Assembly (NCBI GenBank): GCA_947095585.1
Contig: OX352763.1
Span: 65,637,719-65,701,718 of the forward strand
Reading direction: 5' to 3'
Origin: Nephrocerus scutellatus
Taxonomy: Eukaryota; Arthropoda; Insecta; Diptera; Pipunculidae
Length of the DNA stretch: 64,000 bases
The notes beneath the pieces were generated by a model that saw only the letters and a program-made list of their open reading frames with translations, searched no databases and was not told the origin of the DNA. A program made the position numbers and the translations under genes. The first letter of the stretch is position 1, and every line of letters starts with the position of its first letter. This document shows positions 1-9,719 of the stretch, one piece after another.

Positions 1-1195
1 CATGACCCATGCCTCTAAAACTGAGGCAGACAAAGAAAGTTTTATTGAAAGGTTCTCCTGCCTTAACCGTTTACTGCGAGTTACCGCATATTGCCTTTGG
101 TGGGCCAGAAAACAGTAATACCGCTGAAGAAATCTCCAATAACAAGGCAAAAATTATCAGGTTTAAGCAGCAATAATGCTTTAGAAAATAAATAGTAAGG
201 GGAAGGATTCCTCTTGCCAACATTACCGAAAGTCGTAAGCATCGCAATGATTTAATAATACCCCAAACACACTGGATCACCACCATTGCGGAAACTCTTT
301 AACGGAACACTTAATAAGGGAAGAATTCTGGATCCCTTATATAAAATCACGCGTCAAGAAATATATTCCGAGTTGTCCAACCTGCATCCGATGGAAGGCG
401 GTTATTCCATATAAAAGCCAGCGCAATTTGGTTCGAAAATTCATCAAAGTTTGGATGACAGTCTTTGTCTGTTTAGTTACAAAAGCTGTTCACTTAATTA
501 TTCCTCATAGCCTTTGCAAATAGACATTGCTGGCTTTCCATTTTCCTCCCTAACAATGGCACGAGCTTTATCGGAGCCAAAAAGAGGATAAACAAAAAAA
601 AGATCAAGATTACCACAGACAGCAAGGACCGAATGGCTATCCAAGAGATTGTATGGAAATTCAACCCGCCTTATAGCGCTAAATTCGGTGGACTATGGAA
701 AGCAGTCGTCAAGTCAATGAAACGTCTTATGAACAAAATGTCTATTATACCTAATCTGAACTATGTTAACTCGCTATTATGTCGCATCGAAGGTATCATA
801 AATAGCAGAACATTATATCCAGAGCCATCAGAAGCAGAAGACACACCCCCCCTTTTCAACATTCCATTTTATTACGCTACGCAACTTTAAAAACTCCGTA
901 GTCGATACAGGTCCGCCAACTGCTGTTCCGATCAAAAAGCATTGGCTAAAAGTACAACAACTTCAACAAAAATTTTGGGAAAGGTTCCACCAGATTGAAA
1001 AGTGTGCCGAATTATTGAAAGCTATCTGACAGTAAGGAAGACATCCACAGACTTGACGTGAAGACAAACAAACGCGAGGTCGTGCATCGCGCCAAAAATC
1101 GTTTGGTCCCACAGTTCCAGAAGACGCCCAGAAGGAGGCTGCCCTACGCAGAAATAATCGTCAGAAAAATCGCACCACCTCGCTACTAACTCGAG
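1..1195 (+). pseudogene. BEL/Pao (roo-like) integrase, 3' part of pol, broken
   Basis: Frame-by-frame reading gives the N-terminal integrase motif RFSCLNRLLRVTAYC near 50-100, then a Pao/BEL zinc-type region (SLTEHLIREEFWIP, then CPTCIRW) at about 290-400, then a core remnant (VTKAVHLIIPHSL near 470-510), then PPYSAKFGGLWKAVVKS at about 665-720 and IEGIINSRTL at about 790-820. The order and spacing are those of BEL/Pao integrases, which insert element cDNA into chromosomes. Several frameshifts and stops break it, so it cannot be translated as one protein. The window starts inside pol, so upstream domains are outside. An env-like gene follows directly, as in Drosophila roo. Family assignment is confident; the roo lineage is inferred from the env gene. 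Confidence 0.85.
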
Positions 1196-2434
1196 TTCTT
1201 TTATGTTGGCTCGCTATCACTACCCCAACAACAAACGCCCTAGAAGTTCACCCTCTGACTCCAGGTCTTCACATTCATCGGTTGGGAGACGCTTCCATCA
1301 ATTATTTCGACTTGGAGTTCTCTGTCGAAACCTCTTTGAATTTGACCTCCGATCTGATTGCCATCGACACGCATATTAAGAACTTTAACGACTACTGCCA
1401 ACAATTTCCCAACAGTAACTACCCAGCACTACATCAACATTTCTGGACCCTAGAAGAAGCAGTGAGACGTGAGGCCATGACAACTAAAGAAGGCATCACT
1501 GCAAGCTATAGTAGTGGACGGACAAAACGTTAGATAATATCAGGAGTTTTAAATACGCTCCCCAAATTATTATGACCGCCGGCGTTGCCTATTAAACAGC
1601 AGAAAACTATCAACTGGAGCATCGAGTCGTAAAATTGGAGGACAAAATCAAAAAGGTTTTAAAAGTCTCCCGCCTCATCACAGACATCAATGACATAGAG
1701 TCTAAAACTGTTGACGTGCAAATTCATTCACTGGTAGAACAGCAGCATGAGCTCCGAATTCAAGAACAAATGAATAACTACTCCTCAAGTATTCAACTAG
1801 TTATCAGCGCTATCCAAAAAAATCATCAGAAAATCATCAACATCCGCCCCGTTGAAGCTTTAACAACGTATGTCAGTAAAATAAACGGTGACTTGAACTT
1901 CTGCAGGTTGCTATGCTATGCTATTCACGTTCAACAAAGTAACAAAATCTGTCCGAGGAAATATGGTTCCCGTGACGTTCAACACTCCTCTGGTTCAAAC
2001 AAGAATCTTCTCTAAATTTGCCCTTATCAGTGTTCCAACTATCGAGTCTCATGCAGTTCTCTTAGACCGTGAAGACTTTGTTCAACAAATTGTGCTCAGC
2101 AGTGATAGCAAAACTCACTTTGATCCAACCCAAGCCATTCATCTTGTGTAAGGAATTTTGAAGAAAGTTGAAGAAAACCCACTGAATGAATGCTGGAAAA
2201 CAGCGTTGAGTCCTACACCAGATTCTCTTTCTGACACTTGCAGAGCAAAACGAGTCAAAGCGGAATTCAATAAAATATACCTTTTGGATAGTGATCTTGC
2301 AGTCATCTATAGAACTGCTAACAACGAAGTAAATATTGTGTGCGACGACACACTGGCATCCCTCATAACAATAGTATATCTGGCAGAATTTCCGGCACTC
2401 AATTCAACATTACGTCTCCTATTTGGTATTGTAT
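1184..2434 (+). pseudogene. roo-like env (fusion glycoprotein) gene, frameshifted and truncated
   Basis: The gene opens with a hydrophobic, signal-peptide-like stretch (about 1190-1245, LLCWLAITTPTTNA). A region rich in SLNLTSDLIAIDTHI follows, and then a basic furin-type site RTKR at about 1522-1533, just before a stop. After a frame change come a helical segment (1635-1900) and cysteine-bearing pieces (CDDT near 2341). This is the layout of the F-like env proteins of BEL/roo and errantiviruses: signal, surface part, basic cleavage site, transmembrane part. Stops at 1531, after 2013 and at 2149 show decay. The frame is cut at 2434 by the LTR of a gypsy element; a possible C-terminal remainder lies at 20459-20760. 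Confidence 0.6.
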
Positions 2435-2612
2435 TGTATTTATATGATAAAAGAAAGACACGTTTAATTTCCTTATAATAAAGGTCTTTATTCAACGACT
2501 GACTAATTCTTAATGCCAGAATATATTGACTGTTCTAATCGTAGGTATACATACTTAACTAGGTTATATACATGTTTATATAGAATCATAGTATAAGTGT
2601 AAGTATGCAACA
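2435..2612 (-). repeat. 3' LTR of gypsy copy A (178 bp)
   Basis: It matches 8319-8496, 9118-9295, 16049-16226 and 16848-17025 over its full length. It starts TG and ends CA on both strands and contains an AATAAA polyadenylation signal on the minus strand. The adjoining purine-rich tract at 2613-2623 (minus strand AAAAAGGGAGA) identifies this as the 3' LTR. Confidence 0.9.
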
Positions 2613-2819
2613 TCTCCCTTTTTAAGAATAATAGTACTTATAAGTTATAACTATTACGTTTAGGTACAAAGGTTTTTTAACAAAATAGATAAAAGTTTAA
2701 ATTATTCAAAATTATTTAACAATATTCAAAGCAAACGATAGTATTAATTTTAAAATTAAAATTGAGTATCACATACATATTTTTATGTATGATAGTAAGT
2801 AAGTTTATCAGGTGGTATA

Positions 2820-3470
2820 ACCTTCCTTCCTAAACGAGCCTTGTATACTTTTGAAAAAATTTATTTGTTGTTCTGTTGGATCAGGCTTTTCAACACTGGT
2901 CGTATTGGAATTCGGATTTTTGTTCAAATAATGTTGGCGATTTCGGTGACTTAAAGTTCCGTCTTCATCTTCAACAATAAAAGATCGTGGTTCATATTGA
3001 CATATTTCAACTTCCCTTCCTGGGATCCAAACAGATGTCGGATTCTTATTATAGTAAATTTCTTCACCCGGTTCAATTGGTTTTAAGTCTCGAGCATTTT
3101 TATTGTAGTATCTTTAAATTTTTTTGAGTTTTTTGTTGAACTGAATGTTTATACTTGTGGACATCAACTAAAGTTGGTTTTAAAATTTCTGACGACGCAG
3201 GGACTTTCGATAAATTTCGAAAAATAATCAACTACCAAAAGATAAAGTTTTTTATCAAATTCAAAAATATCAGTTCCAACTTTATACCAAGGTATATTAA
3301 CAATTTCATGTGGACATAAAGTTTCTTTTTGATTTGAGTAGCGCATAAAACTATCGCAATTTGTTACGATATTTGAAATGTCATTGTTTATATTAGGCCA
3401 AAATACAATATCTTTGGCAAGACTATTGCAGCGATGAATACCCATATGACCCTCATGTATGAGCTTTAAA
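2820..3470 (-). pseudogene. gypsy copy A integrase (zinc region, core start and C-terminal domain)
   Basis: The minus-strand reading from 3470 gives IHRCNSLAKDIVFWPNINND and then a paired-cysteine segment degraded to CDSFMRYSNQ. Next come VGTDIFEF (first catalytic aspartate) and LLVVDYFSKFIE, all typical Ty3/gypsy integrase. The middle of the core is missing. At 3110-2820 the C-terminal domain is readable: ARDLKPIEPGEEIYY, VWIPGREVEICQYEPRS, then RNRQHYL. Integrase would join the element's cDNA to host DNA. The core is truncated at about 3170 and frameshifted, so it is non-functional. The Helentron-like insert at 3505 separates it from the rest of pol. Confidence 0.8.
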
Positions 3471-3504
3471 ATATCTAGACGAAGAGAAGTGGGTATTATT
3501 ATTC

Positions 3505-4165
3505 GATTATTAAATTCTCTATATTAACTTCGCGTGCCCGTGTGTTTGTGGGTTTGTGGATTTGTGGCTTTGTTTGTCGTGGAATCTTGCGATCAATTTT
3601 TGACCCACTTCCCATAGCCCGATTTTCTTAAAATTTTATACAAATGTGTATCTCCGTTGGAAAACACTTTTTGTAAACATGTTGGAGAGATCGGGCCCCT
3701 GGGTCGGGGGGCACCCATACAAATTTTATGAAAAAAGTTTCCGATTTTCTTCAAATTGTATACGCATGTGTATCTCCGATGGACAAAACTGTTTGTAAAA
3801 TGTTTGTAGCGATCGGGCCACGGGGTCAGGGGCCCCCATACAACTTTTTTTTTTAATTATCAATTTTTATCGCACTTCCTAAAGCCCGATTTTCCTGAAA
3901 TTTTGTACACATGTGTATTTCCGGCGACAATACTTTCTTTTTAAATTTGTAAGTGATCGGGCCCCGGGTTCGTGGGGCTCCCATACAAATTTAAAATAAA
4001 AATTACCCGATTTTTTTCAAATTTTACACACATGTGTATACCGAACAAACAACACTTTTTCGGTAGGATCGGGCCCCAGGTTCGGCCACAAGGCCCTTAT
4101 ACATTTTTTTAAATACCGTCGCACTTCAACGACTCTGTGTGAGCTGCGCAGCCGGCTGCGCTGCT
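3505..4165 (+). mobile_element. Helentron-associated (DINE/HINE-like) non-autonomous element with internal minisatellite
   Basis: The left end AATTCTCTATATTAACTT recurs at about 32184, where the same interior follows, so this is a dispersed repeat. The interior holds four diverged copies of a unit of about 120-145 bp that starts CCGATTTT, contains a form of ACATGTGTAT and ends near GATCGGGCC (units near 3620, 3740, 3885 and 4007). Close to the right end is a perfect 16-bp palindrome GCGCAGCCGGCTGCGC (4146-4161). An A/T-rich TTCTCTATA start, central minisatellite and 3' hairpin are the published hallmarks of DINE-1/Helentron-type elements. The class is inferred; the repeat itself is seen directly. 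Confidence 0.6.
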
Positions 4166-4488
4166 TGATTTGGTGGATTTTGATTGCAAAATCTATTCTG
4201 CCTGTTCATGGCAGCACTACGAGTTTGCGTCGCCATATTTTTAACTCGGCACTTACACGGTTATTAAAAATGTCATTATTTCTAATAATGAACGAAAACA
4301 GAAAATTTCGGTTTCACATCATTTCTCAAGCATCAATATACATTACTCCGACATTTCACAAAGTTACCATGAATGTGCGTAATAGTACAAAAGTCGAATC
4401 GATTATGAACATTCCATTTCTTCTTTAAGTAATATGTATGTATTTTGTTTACTAATGTCTCTTTCCAATTGCACAAACCGTATTAGAA
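4166..4488. other. Unassigned stretch between Helentron-like insert and repeated block
   Basis: It has an open frame of 87 codons on the plus strand (4165-4428) with no recognisable domain. It is not repeated in the second copy of the block, whose left junction corresponds to 4489. It may be the 3' part of the Helentron-like element or gypsy-flanking sequence. Confidence 0.3.
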
Positions 4489-4853
4489 ACCATACCCATA
4501 GGTCCTTTATTAAATTCAAAATAAAATAAAGATCGAAGAAATGTGATTAACAATATATATCACATTCCTCACGTTTGTAGCCGGTTTCAATTTATTTTCT
4601 CAGAATTCTCTCTGATTCATTGAAAAAGCAATACGAAAAAACGAACACGAAAACTAAAACGACGCGAGTCCAAATGCTTTCATCAATGAATCATGGTCAG
4701 GGAAAACTACAAAAAACCATGACCAAGAAAATATTACAAATTTAAAAATAATGTAAATAATATTGATAAACAATTTATTAAAAATAAATATTTCACAATC
4801 AATAAATGGCTTATGAGCACTTCATCTTCATTCTTCAGGAAGTTGTTAACGGC
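4489..4853. repeat. Noncoding left edge of the duplicated block
   Basis: The sequence from ACCATACCCATAGGTCC onward is repeated almost exactly at 11898. It holds AATAAA-type signals on the minus strand, a TCATGGT...ACCATGA hairpin near 4690-4730 and A/T-rich simple sequence, probably the 3' untranslated end of the minus-strand CR1/Jockey-like fragment next to it. No coding content was seen. Confidence 0.5.
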
Positions 4854-5311
4854 TTATTTGAAGGCCTGCAGATTATAAGAATCGGGAAACACGGGATCGA
4901 CCAATTGATTCCACATCGAAGAGACTCTCGGGAAAAAAGAGGATTTAAAGTGTTGGGTTCTACATGAAAAAGGTTTTAATGGAAATCTATGTTGATTGGA
5001 CCTTACGATGCTGGTTCTGGAACTAAAGAACGGGTTTCTAAAGAACATCTACCGTTGTAAAATTTGTAGAAAAGAGATAAAGCTCCTACATTACGTCTGT
5101 GCTCCAAAGTATCAAGAGACGAAGTAATGGATACATCGTTTAATAAACGGATAACTCTTTTCTGAATTCCATCAAGATAAACCAAATGCGATCGTGGAGC
5201 CCCACCCCATACATATAAATTAAATTCTAAAATTGGTCTAACATAAGATTTATATAATATTAATACTTCAGAGGGAGTGAAGTACAAGTTACAACGTCTT
5301 ATGAAGCCCAA
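4854..5311 (-). pseudogene. CR1/Jockey-group reverse transcriptase, C-terminal end
   Basis: The minus-strand frame reads GFIRRCNLYFTPSEVLILYK, then VRPILEFNLYVWGGAP, LDGIQKRVIRLLND and LEHRRNVGALSLFYKFYNGRC, ending in a PDSYNLQAFK tail after a frameshift at about 5005. This is the C-terminal 'thumb' part of CR1/Jockey-group non-LTR reverse transcriptases. The same family occurs at 12289-12729, and more distantly at 60066-60539. It sits inside the gypsy pol between RNase H and integrase, so it is either an insertion or a recombination product. 5'-truncated and non-functional. Confidence 0.8.
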
Positions 5312-6990
5312 ACATTGGCTCGCTCTATGATATGTAAATCATCTTTGATATTGAAATATGGCATTGTTATTTTTTCAATTGATTTTTTATTTGAAAGCCA
5401 ACCTGACTGAATATAATTTTTACAAAGGATTGAATCATTCAATGAAGAATTCCGAATTTGTTGCAATTTTGCAGAAGACACTGAAAGGTTTGAGATCAAA
5501 AATCACAATGAAGGGTTAAATCCCTATCAAATTCGGTAAGTGAAGTTTCCGGTAAAGCTGCTCTGGAAAGAGTGTCCGCCGTAAACATCTCTTTACCAGG
5601 TTTGAAAATGACGAACAGATCATATGTTTGAAGCCTTAGCATAAATCTTTGGAGTCTTGCAGTACCTTGTGTATAGGTTTATCAAAGAGAGACACTAGCG
5701 GCTTGTGATCCGTTTCAACGATCACATTCCTACCGAAGACATATTGGTGATACTTAACACATCCAAACAATATAGCAAAGAGCTCCTTTTCAATTTGAGC
5801 GTAATTTTGCTGACTGGCGGTTAAAGTGGCGGAAGCGAAAGCGAGTGGGCTGCTGCTATGACATATGACAGCACCTACTGCACCTTTCGATGCGTCGACT
5901 GAAAGAGTAAGAGGTTTATTAGGGTCGTAAAAAGTAAGCATAGGTGCATTCGAAATAATTTCTTTCAACTTAAGAAATTCTTTTTCGTGTGCATCGTTCT
6001 AATGCCACTGAATTTCTTTTTCAAAAGATAAATGTTTTCAAATAAACCGAGATAACTGACCATTCCTAGGAATCGTTGCAAGTCTGCTACAGATTTTGGT
6101 CGGGGCATATTGCAAATCGCTTTTATTTTAGAATCATCTGGTTTGATTCCATCTTTATTAAAAATATGACCTATAAATTTTCATTCGTTGACACAAATTT
6201 TTGATTTTGACTGGTTATATTTTAGACCTATTGATCACGCTCCCTCTAATACTTTATTTAAAATTTCATTTTGTTTTTCCAAAGAATCAGCAAAAATTAA
6301 AAAATCGTCAATAAAAATCATCACACCCTCTATATCGAAAAAGCTATTGACCATTTGATGAAAAATTTCAGGTGCGGATTTTATACCGTGTGGAATTCTT
6401 AAAAATCTATACCTCCCGAACGGAGTTATAAAAGGTCATGCCTTTGATGATTCCTCATCGAGTGGAATAATCCAAAAACCTGAGTTGGCGTCGAGCGACG
6501 TAAAATATGTTGCTCCACTCAGTTTAGCTTTAAAATCATCTAAACTGGGAAACTGGAAATGCGATCGAAGAATCGCCTTGTAAAGATTTCTGGGATCGAG
6601 ACATAACCATAATTTCCCTTAGGTTTCTTAACAAGAACGATTGAATTAACCCAATTTGTTGGCTTATCGACCCTGACAATGACATTCAATTTTTCCATTC
6701 GTAAAAGCTATTCTTTAAGAGAATCTAATAAACTAAATGGAACTTTTCGCGGAGAGTCAATCTCTGGAATTGCGGCGAGATTAATTTGTAAATGACACTC
6801 AGTTTTTAATAAACCTAGACCTTGAAACACATCGCTAAATTTAGAAAATATTTTAGAATAATTTGAATCATTACTTAATTTAGAAATATTATTTTTTGAA
6901 TCAGAAAATTTTCATCTACCTTTTTGATTAAGTTTAGTTGAATAGACGACTGAAAACCAATAATAGCTTGACATTTTAAATCCAGGACGT
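5299..6990 (-). pseudogene. gypsy copy A reverse transcriptase and RNase H
   Basis: Minus-strand pieces in order are: RT finger/palm remnants around 6900-6400; the catalytic box read as FIDDFLIFA near 6300-6320; ICNMPRPKSVADLQRFLGMV at about 6060-6110; and RNase H (LTLSVDASKGAVGAVIC at about 5860-5910, EKELFAILFGCVKYHQYVFG near 5740-5800, TDHKPLVSLFDK near 5690-5720). A connection segment (SSAKLQQIRNSSLND) ends at 5311. These would copy element RNA into DNA and remove the RNA strand. Many stops and frameshifts make it a pseudogene. RNase H residues 5636-5968 are in one open frame, the best preserved part. Confidence 0.85.
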
Positions 6991-7300
6991 AAAAAGAATT
7001 TTGTAGTAATGACCTCGGTGTTGAAAATTTAAACTGCAATATCCAATGACGGAAGAACTTCTCTGCTGAAGGTCATGATTTTTGTAGAACTTCATGACTT
7101 TAACTCCACGCCCAATTTTCTCGAACTGCTGGTTTTAAATTATGTTAGCTTGGGCACCTTTGTCTATTTGACATTGCACTGAAGAACCGTTTATATGAAT
7201 AGACACTATCCATCTACCTGCTTGTGCTTGTGATAACGATAAAAATGCATTATCCCAATAAATAACTGAGAAGTTTCTTCTGAAATCTCATCGTAATCGG
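6990..7300 (-). pseudogene. gypsy copy A protease region, degenerate
   Basis: Between the gag zinc knuckle and the RT remnants, the minus strand gives fragments such as INGSSVQCQIDKGAQANI, which resembles a retroviral-type aspartic protease site with DTG changed to DKG. Changing the active-site triad would abolish proteolysis. Frameshifts follow. The call rests on position and this single motif, so confidence is moderate. Confidence 0.5.
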
Positions 7301-8094
7301 AATCAATGTCAACATTTTGTATCTATGCATTTTTGTTGGTGTTGTTTTTGCACATTTTAGCGAAGTGGTTCATGCGTTTACAGTTGTTGCACCTCACTCC
7401 CAGAGCTGGGCATTCACTTCTATGAACGCTTATAATATGACGAACTGTTTTGTTTTATTATGTACTTGATGGCTTGGTACATATGATGACGGTCGGCTGT
7501 TATGTGAAGTTCGTATGTTATTCTTGTTAGAGAGAGACAAATTATTTGTGTGCTGACGGTTATGTAGCTTTGAAGATGAACGGTGAATAGCGGCGATGAC
7601 GTTGTTGCTGCTGTTTTTTCTTGCTAGCTGCTGTTGTTGTGCTTGGCCTTTTGTTGCTTCCATTGTTTTTGCAATGTCGATGGCATTATCGAATTTTATG
7701 TCACCTTCATTCAGTAATCGTTCTTTGATGTTTGAAAAATTATTATTCAAACCACAAACGAAAATATCACGGACTAAATCTTCTCTTAGGTCTTTAAAAT
7801 CACACGACAGGCTTAGATTTTTCAAGACTGTGATATATTCGTCGATTGACTTAAAATTTTTTTTTGGGACCTTGTGAAGAATTTATGGCGCTCCATAACG
7901 ATGTTGACTTTGGGAAGAAAATAGGCTCCATTTTCAATTAATTTGTCATATTTGACCAAGTCAAGGTCCTCGTTGAAGGAATTGAAGATTTCCAAAGAAT
8001 CTGGCCCCATACAATGAAGTAGAATTGCGACTTTTCGTTTATCGCCTTGTTCTTCCAGATTCGATGCTCGAAGAAAAATTTTAAATTGATCCAA
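7300..8094 (-). pseudogene. gypsy copy A gag (capsid and zinc knuckle)
   Basis: From 8094 the minus strand reads FLRASNLEEQGDKRKVAILLH and then DSLEIFNSF, a capsid start common in metazoan gypsy elements. The capsid end follows at 7825-7430 (LREDLVRDIFVCGLNN, then IDIAKTMEATKGQ). A CCHC knuckle CNNCKRMNHFAKMC lies around 7340-7390. Gag forms the particle and binds element RNA. The frame breaks around 7880-7900 and again at about 7440. Copy B at 14932-15823 has matching pieces and keeps the knuckle in a longer open frame. Confidence 0.8.
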
Positions 8095-8318
8095 AAAAAA
8101 TTTTCCACGTGGATGGTAGGTTCGTAGATTTTAGGTTGAGCGGTGAAATGGATGCCGAAATATTATTCACTATGGCTAACGCGTTTGCAGTTGAATTCGG
8201 CGGGCCTGTAATTTTTTTTCACAGTTTATAATTTATTGACTTCGAATTTTCTGTTAGAAACCGACAAACAAAATATAATATCAATTAATTATATTATTTG
8301 CTCACATCGGCACCATAT

Positions 8319-8496
8319 TGTATTTATATGATAAAAGAAAGACACGTTTAATTTACTTATAACAAAGGTCTTTATTCAACGACTGACGAATTCTTAATGC
8401 CAGAATATACTGACTGTTCTAATCATAGGTATACATACTTAACTAGGTTATAAACATGTTTATATAGAACCATAGTATATTTGTTATTATACAACA
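8319..8496 (-). repeat. 5' LTR of gypsy copy A (178 bp)
   Basis: TG...CA ends, identical length to 2435-2612, and followed inward on the minus strand by TGGTGCCGATGTGAGC, a primer-binding-like site three bases inside. The version at 16030-16046 has one more base (TGGTGCCAGATGTGAGC). I do not assign the tRNA. Confidence 0.85.
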
Positions 8497-8777
8497 CCTT
8501 GATCGGAGCGCAGAATGAGGGGCTCCACACGAAATCGTGGAAGGTGATCGGTTGCCGGGGGGAAGGAGATATCACACTCGCTACCATCTCCATCGACTTC
8601 CGCAGCCGAGAGTCGATAAAATCCGCGGGCCACTCACTGAGATACCGTAACGGAAAAATATCGGTGAGCGGCCTCAGGAGGAAAGAGGGCGGAGAAGGGG
8701 CAGAAAGACCATCCCGCGCCAACCTCAGAGAGCTCAGATGGAATGAAAGGTGCGGAAGGAGAATAGGGAGCAAATGA
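8481..8777 (+). pseudogene. LOA-clade ORF1 C-terminal end (first of four copies)
   Basis: The 98-codon frame starts in LTR sequence and continues into LOA ORF1: GLHTKSWKVIGCRGEG, then LATISIDFRSRESIKSAGHS and ISVSGLRRK. This resembles the C-terminal domain found in ORF1 of insect LOA/R1-type elements (DUF4780-like, inferred). ORF1 proteins bind element RNA. The N-terminal part is absent. Copies are at 9280-9576, 16211-16507 and 17010-17306. The overlapping 116-codon minus frame is a shadow. Confidence 0.5.
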
Positions 8778-9117
8778 AGTCTCCACTATGGAGGACCTTG
8801 CTACCCTTCCTCAACAGAGCATCTCACTTGAGGAGTTGGAGGAGGACCGACTTGTAGAGGAAGACGAGCTGCTGGAGGTTAGAAGCGGGAGAGGGGCAAT
8901 CGCCCCCTCCGTTCTATAGAAGAATTGACCAGCACAAAAATAGCCCAGGTGAACATCCACAAGGCCAAAGGGTCAGCCGCAGTGACAATGAAAATGTTCA
9001 CACCTAGGGCTTGTACTGGTCAGTTTATAATTTATTGACTTCGAATTTTCTGTTAGAAACCGACAAACAAAATATAATATCAATTAATTATATTATTTGC
9101 TCACATCGGCACCATAT

Positions 9118-9295
9118 TGTATTTATATGATAAAAGAAAGACACGTTTAATTTACTTATAACAAAGGTCTTTATTCAACGACTGACGAATTCTTAATGCC
9201 AGAATATACTGACTGTTCTAATCATAGGTATACATACTTAACTAGGTTATAAACATGTTTATATAGAACCATAGTATAATTGTTATTATACAACA
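9118..9295 (-). repeat. Duplicated gypsy LTR inside second 799-bp unit
   Basis: A 178-bp LTR copy carried along by the tandem duplication rather than by a separate insertion, because leader sequence and LOA sequence flank it exactly as in the first unit. Confidence 0.9.
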
Positions 9296-9576
9296 CCTTG
9301 ATCGGAGCGCAGAATGAGGGGCTCCACACGAAATCGTGGAAGGTGATCGGTTGCCGGGGGGAAGGAGATATCACACTCGCTACCATCTCCATCGACTTCC
9401 GCAGCCGAGAGTCGATAAAATCCGCGGGCCACTCACTGAGATACCGTAACGGAAAAATATCGGTGAGCGGCCTCAGGAGGAAAGAGGGCGGAGAAGGGGC
9501 AGAAAGACCATCCCGCGCCAACCTCAGAGAGCTCAGATGGAATAAAAGGTGCGGAAGGAGAATAGGGAGCAAATGA
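9280..9576 (+). pseudogene. LOA ORF1 C-terminal end, second copy
   Basis: Nearly identical to 8481-8777 (one E to K change near the end). It is followed by the ORF1-ORF2 spacer and then the ORF2 endonuclease start, so this is the copy contiguous with the rest of LOA element A. Confidence 0.5.
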
Positions 9577-9719
9577 AGTCTCCACTATGGAGGACCTTGC
9601 TACCCTTCCTCAACAGAGCATCTCACTTGAGGAGTTGGAGGAGGACCGACTTGTAGAGGAAGACGAGCTGCTGGAGGTTAGAAGCGGGAGAGGGGCAATC
9701 GCCCCCTCCGTTCTATAGA

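Larger units (their letters stand above)
2435..8496 (-). mobile_element. Ty3/gypsy LTR retrotransposon, copy A, decayed and nested
   Basis: This is a minus-strand element bounded by two 178-bp LTR copies (2435-2612 and 8319-8496, TG...CA, about a dozen differences). Reading down from the high end come a primer-binding-like site inside 8318, gag, protease, reverse transcriptase, RNase H, linker, then (after inserted foreign pieces) integrase, a polypurine tract (revcomp of TCTCCCTTTTT at 2613-2623) and the 3' LTR. All genes carry stops or frameshifts. It interrupts a roo-like env at 2434, but no matching target duplication is seen beyond 8496, where LOA sequence begins. The right boundary has therefore been rearranged. 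Confidence 0.85.

Noticed and set aside
5003..5311. Possibility that the CR1/Jockey segment is a normal part of the gypsy pol
   Set aside because: Its motifs are from non-LTR RT thumbs and it lies between the RNase H linker and integrase of a gypsy element; it is shared by both blocks only through the duplication.
7596..7877. 93-codon plus frame (also 15324) with a hydrophobic start
   Set aside because: Antisense shadow of the gypsy gag; the L/F richness is the complement of codons for K, E and Q.
8423..8773. 116-codon minus-strand frame repeated four times (also 9222, 16153, 16952)
   Set aside because: It is antisense to the LOA ORF1 end and runs into LTR sequence; repetition comes from the 799-bp duplication, not from selection.
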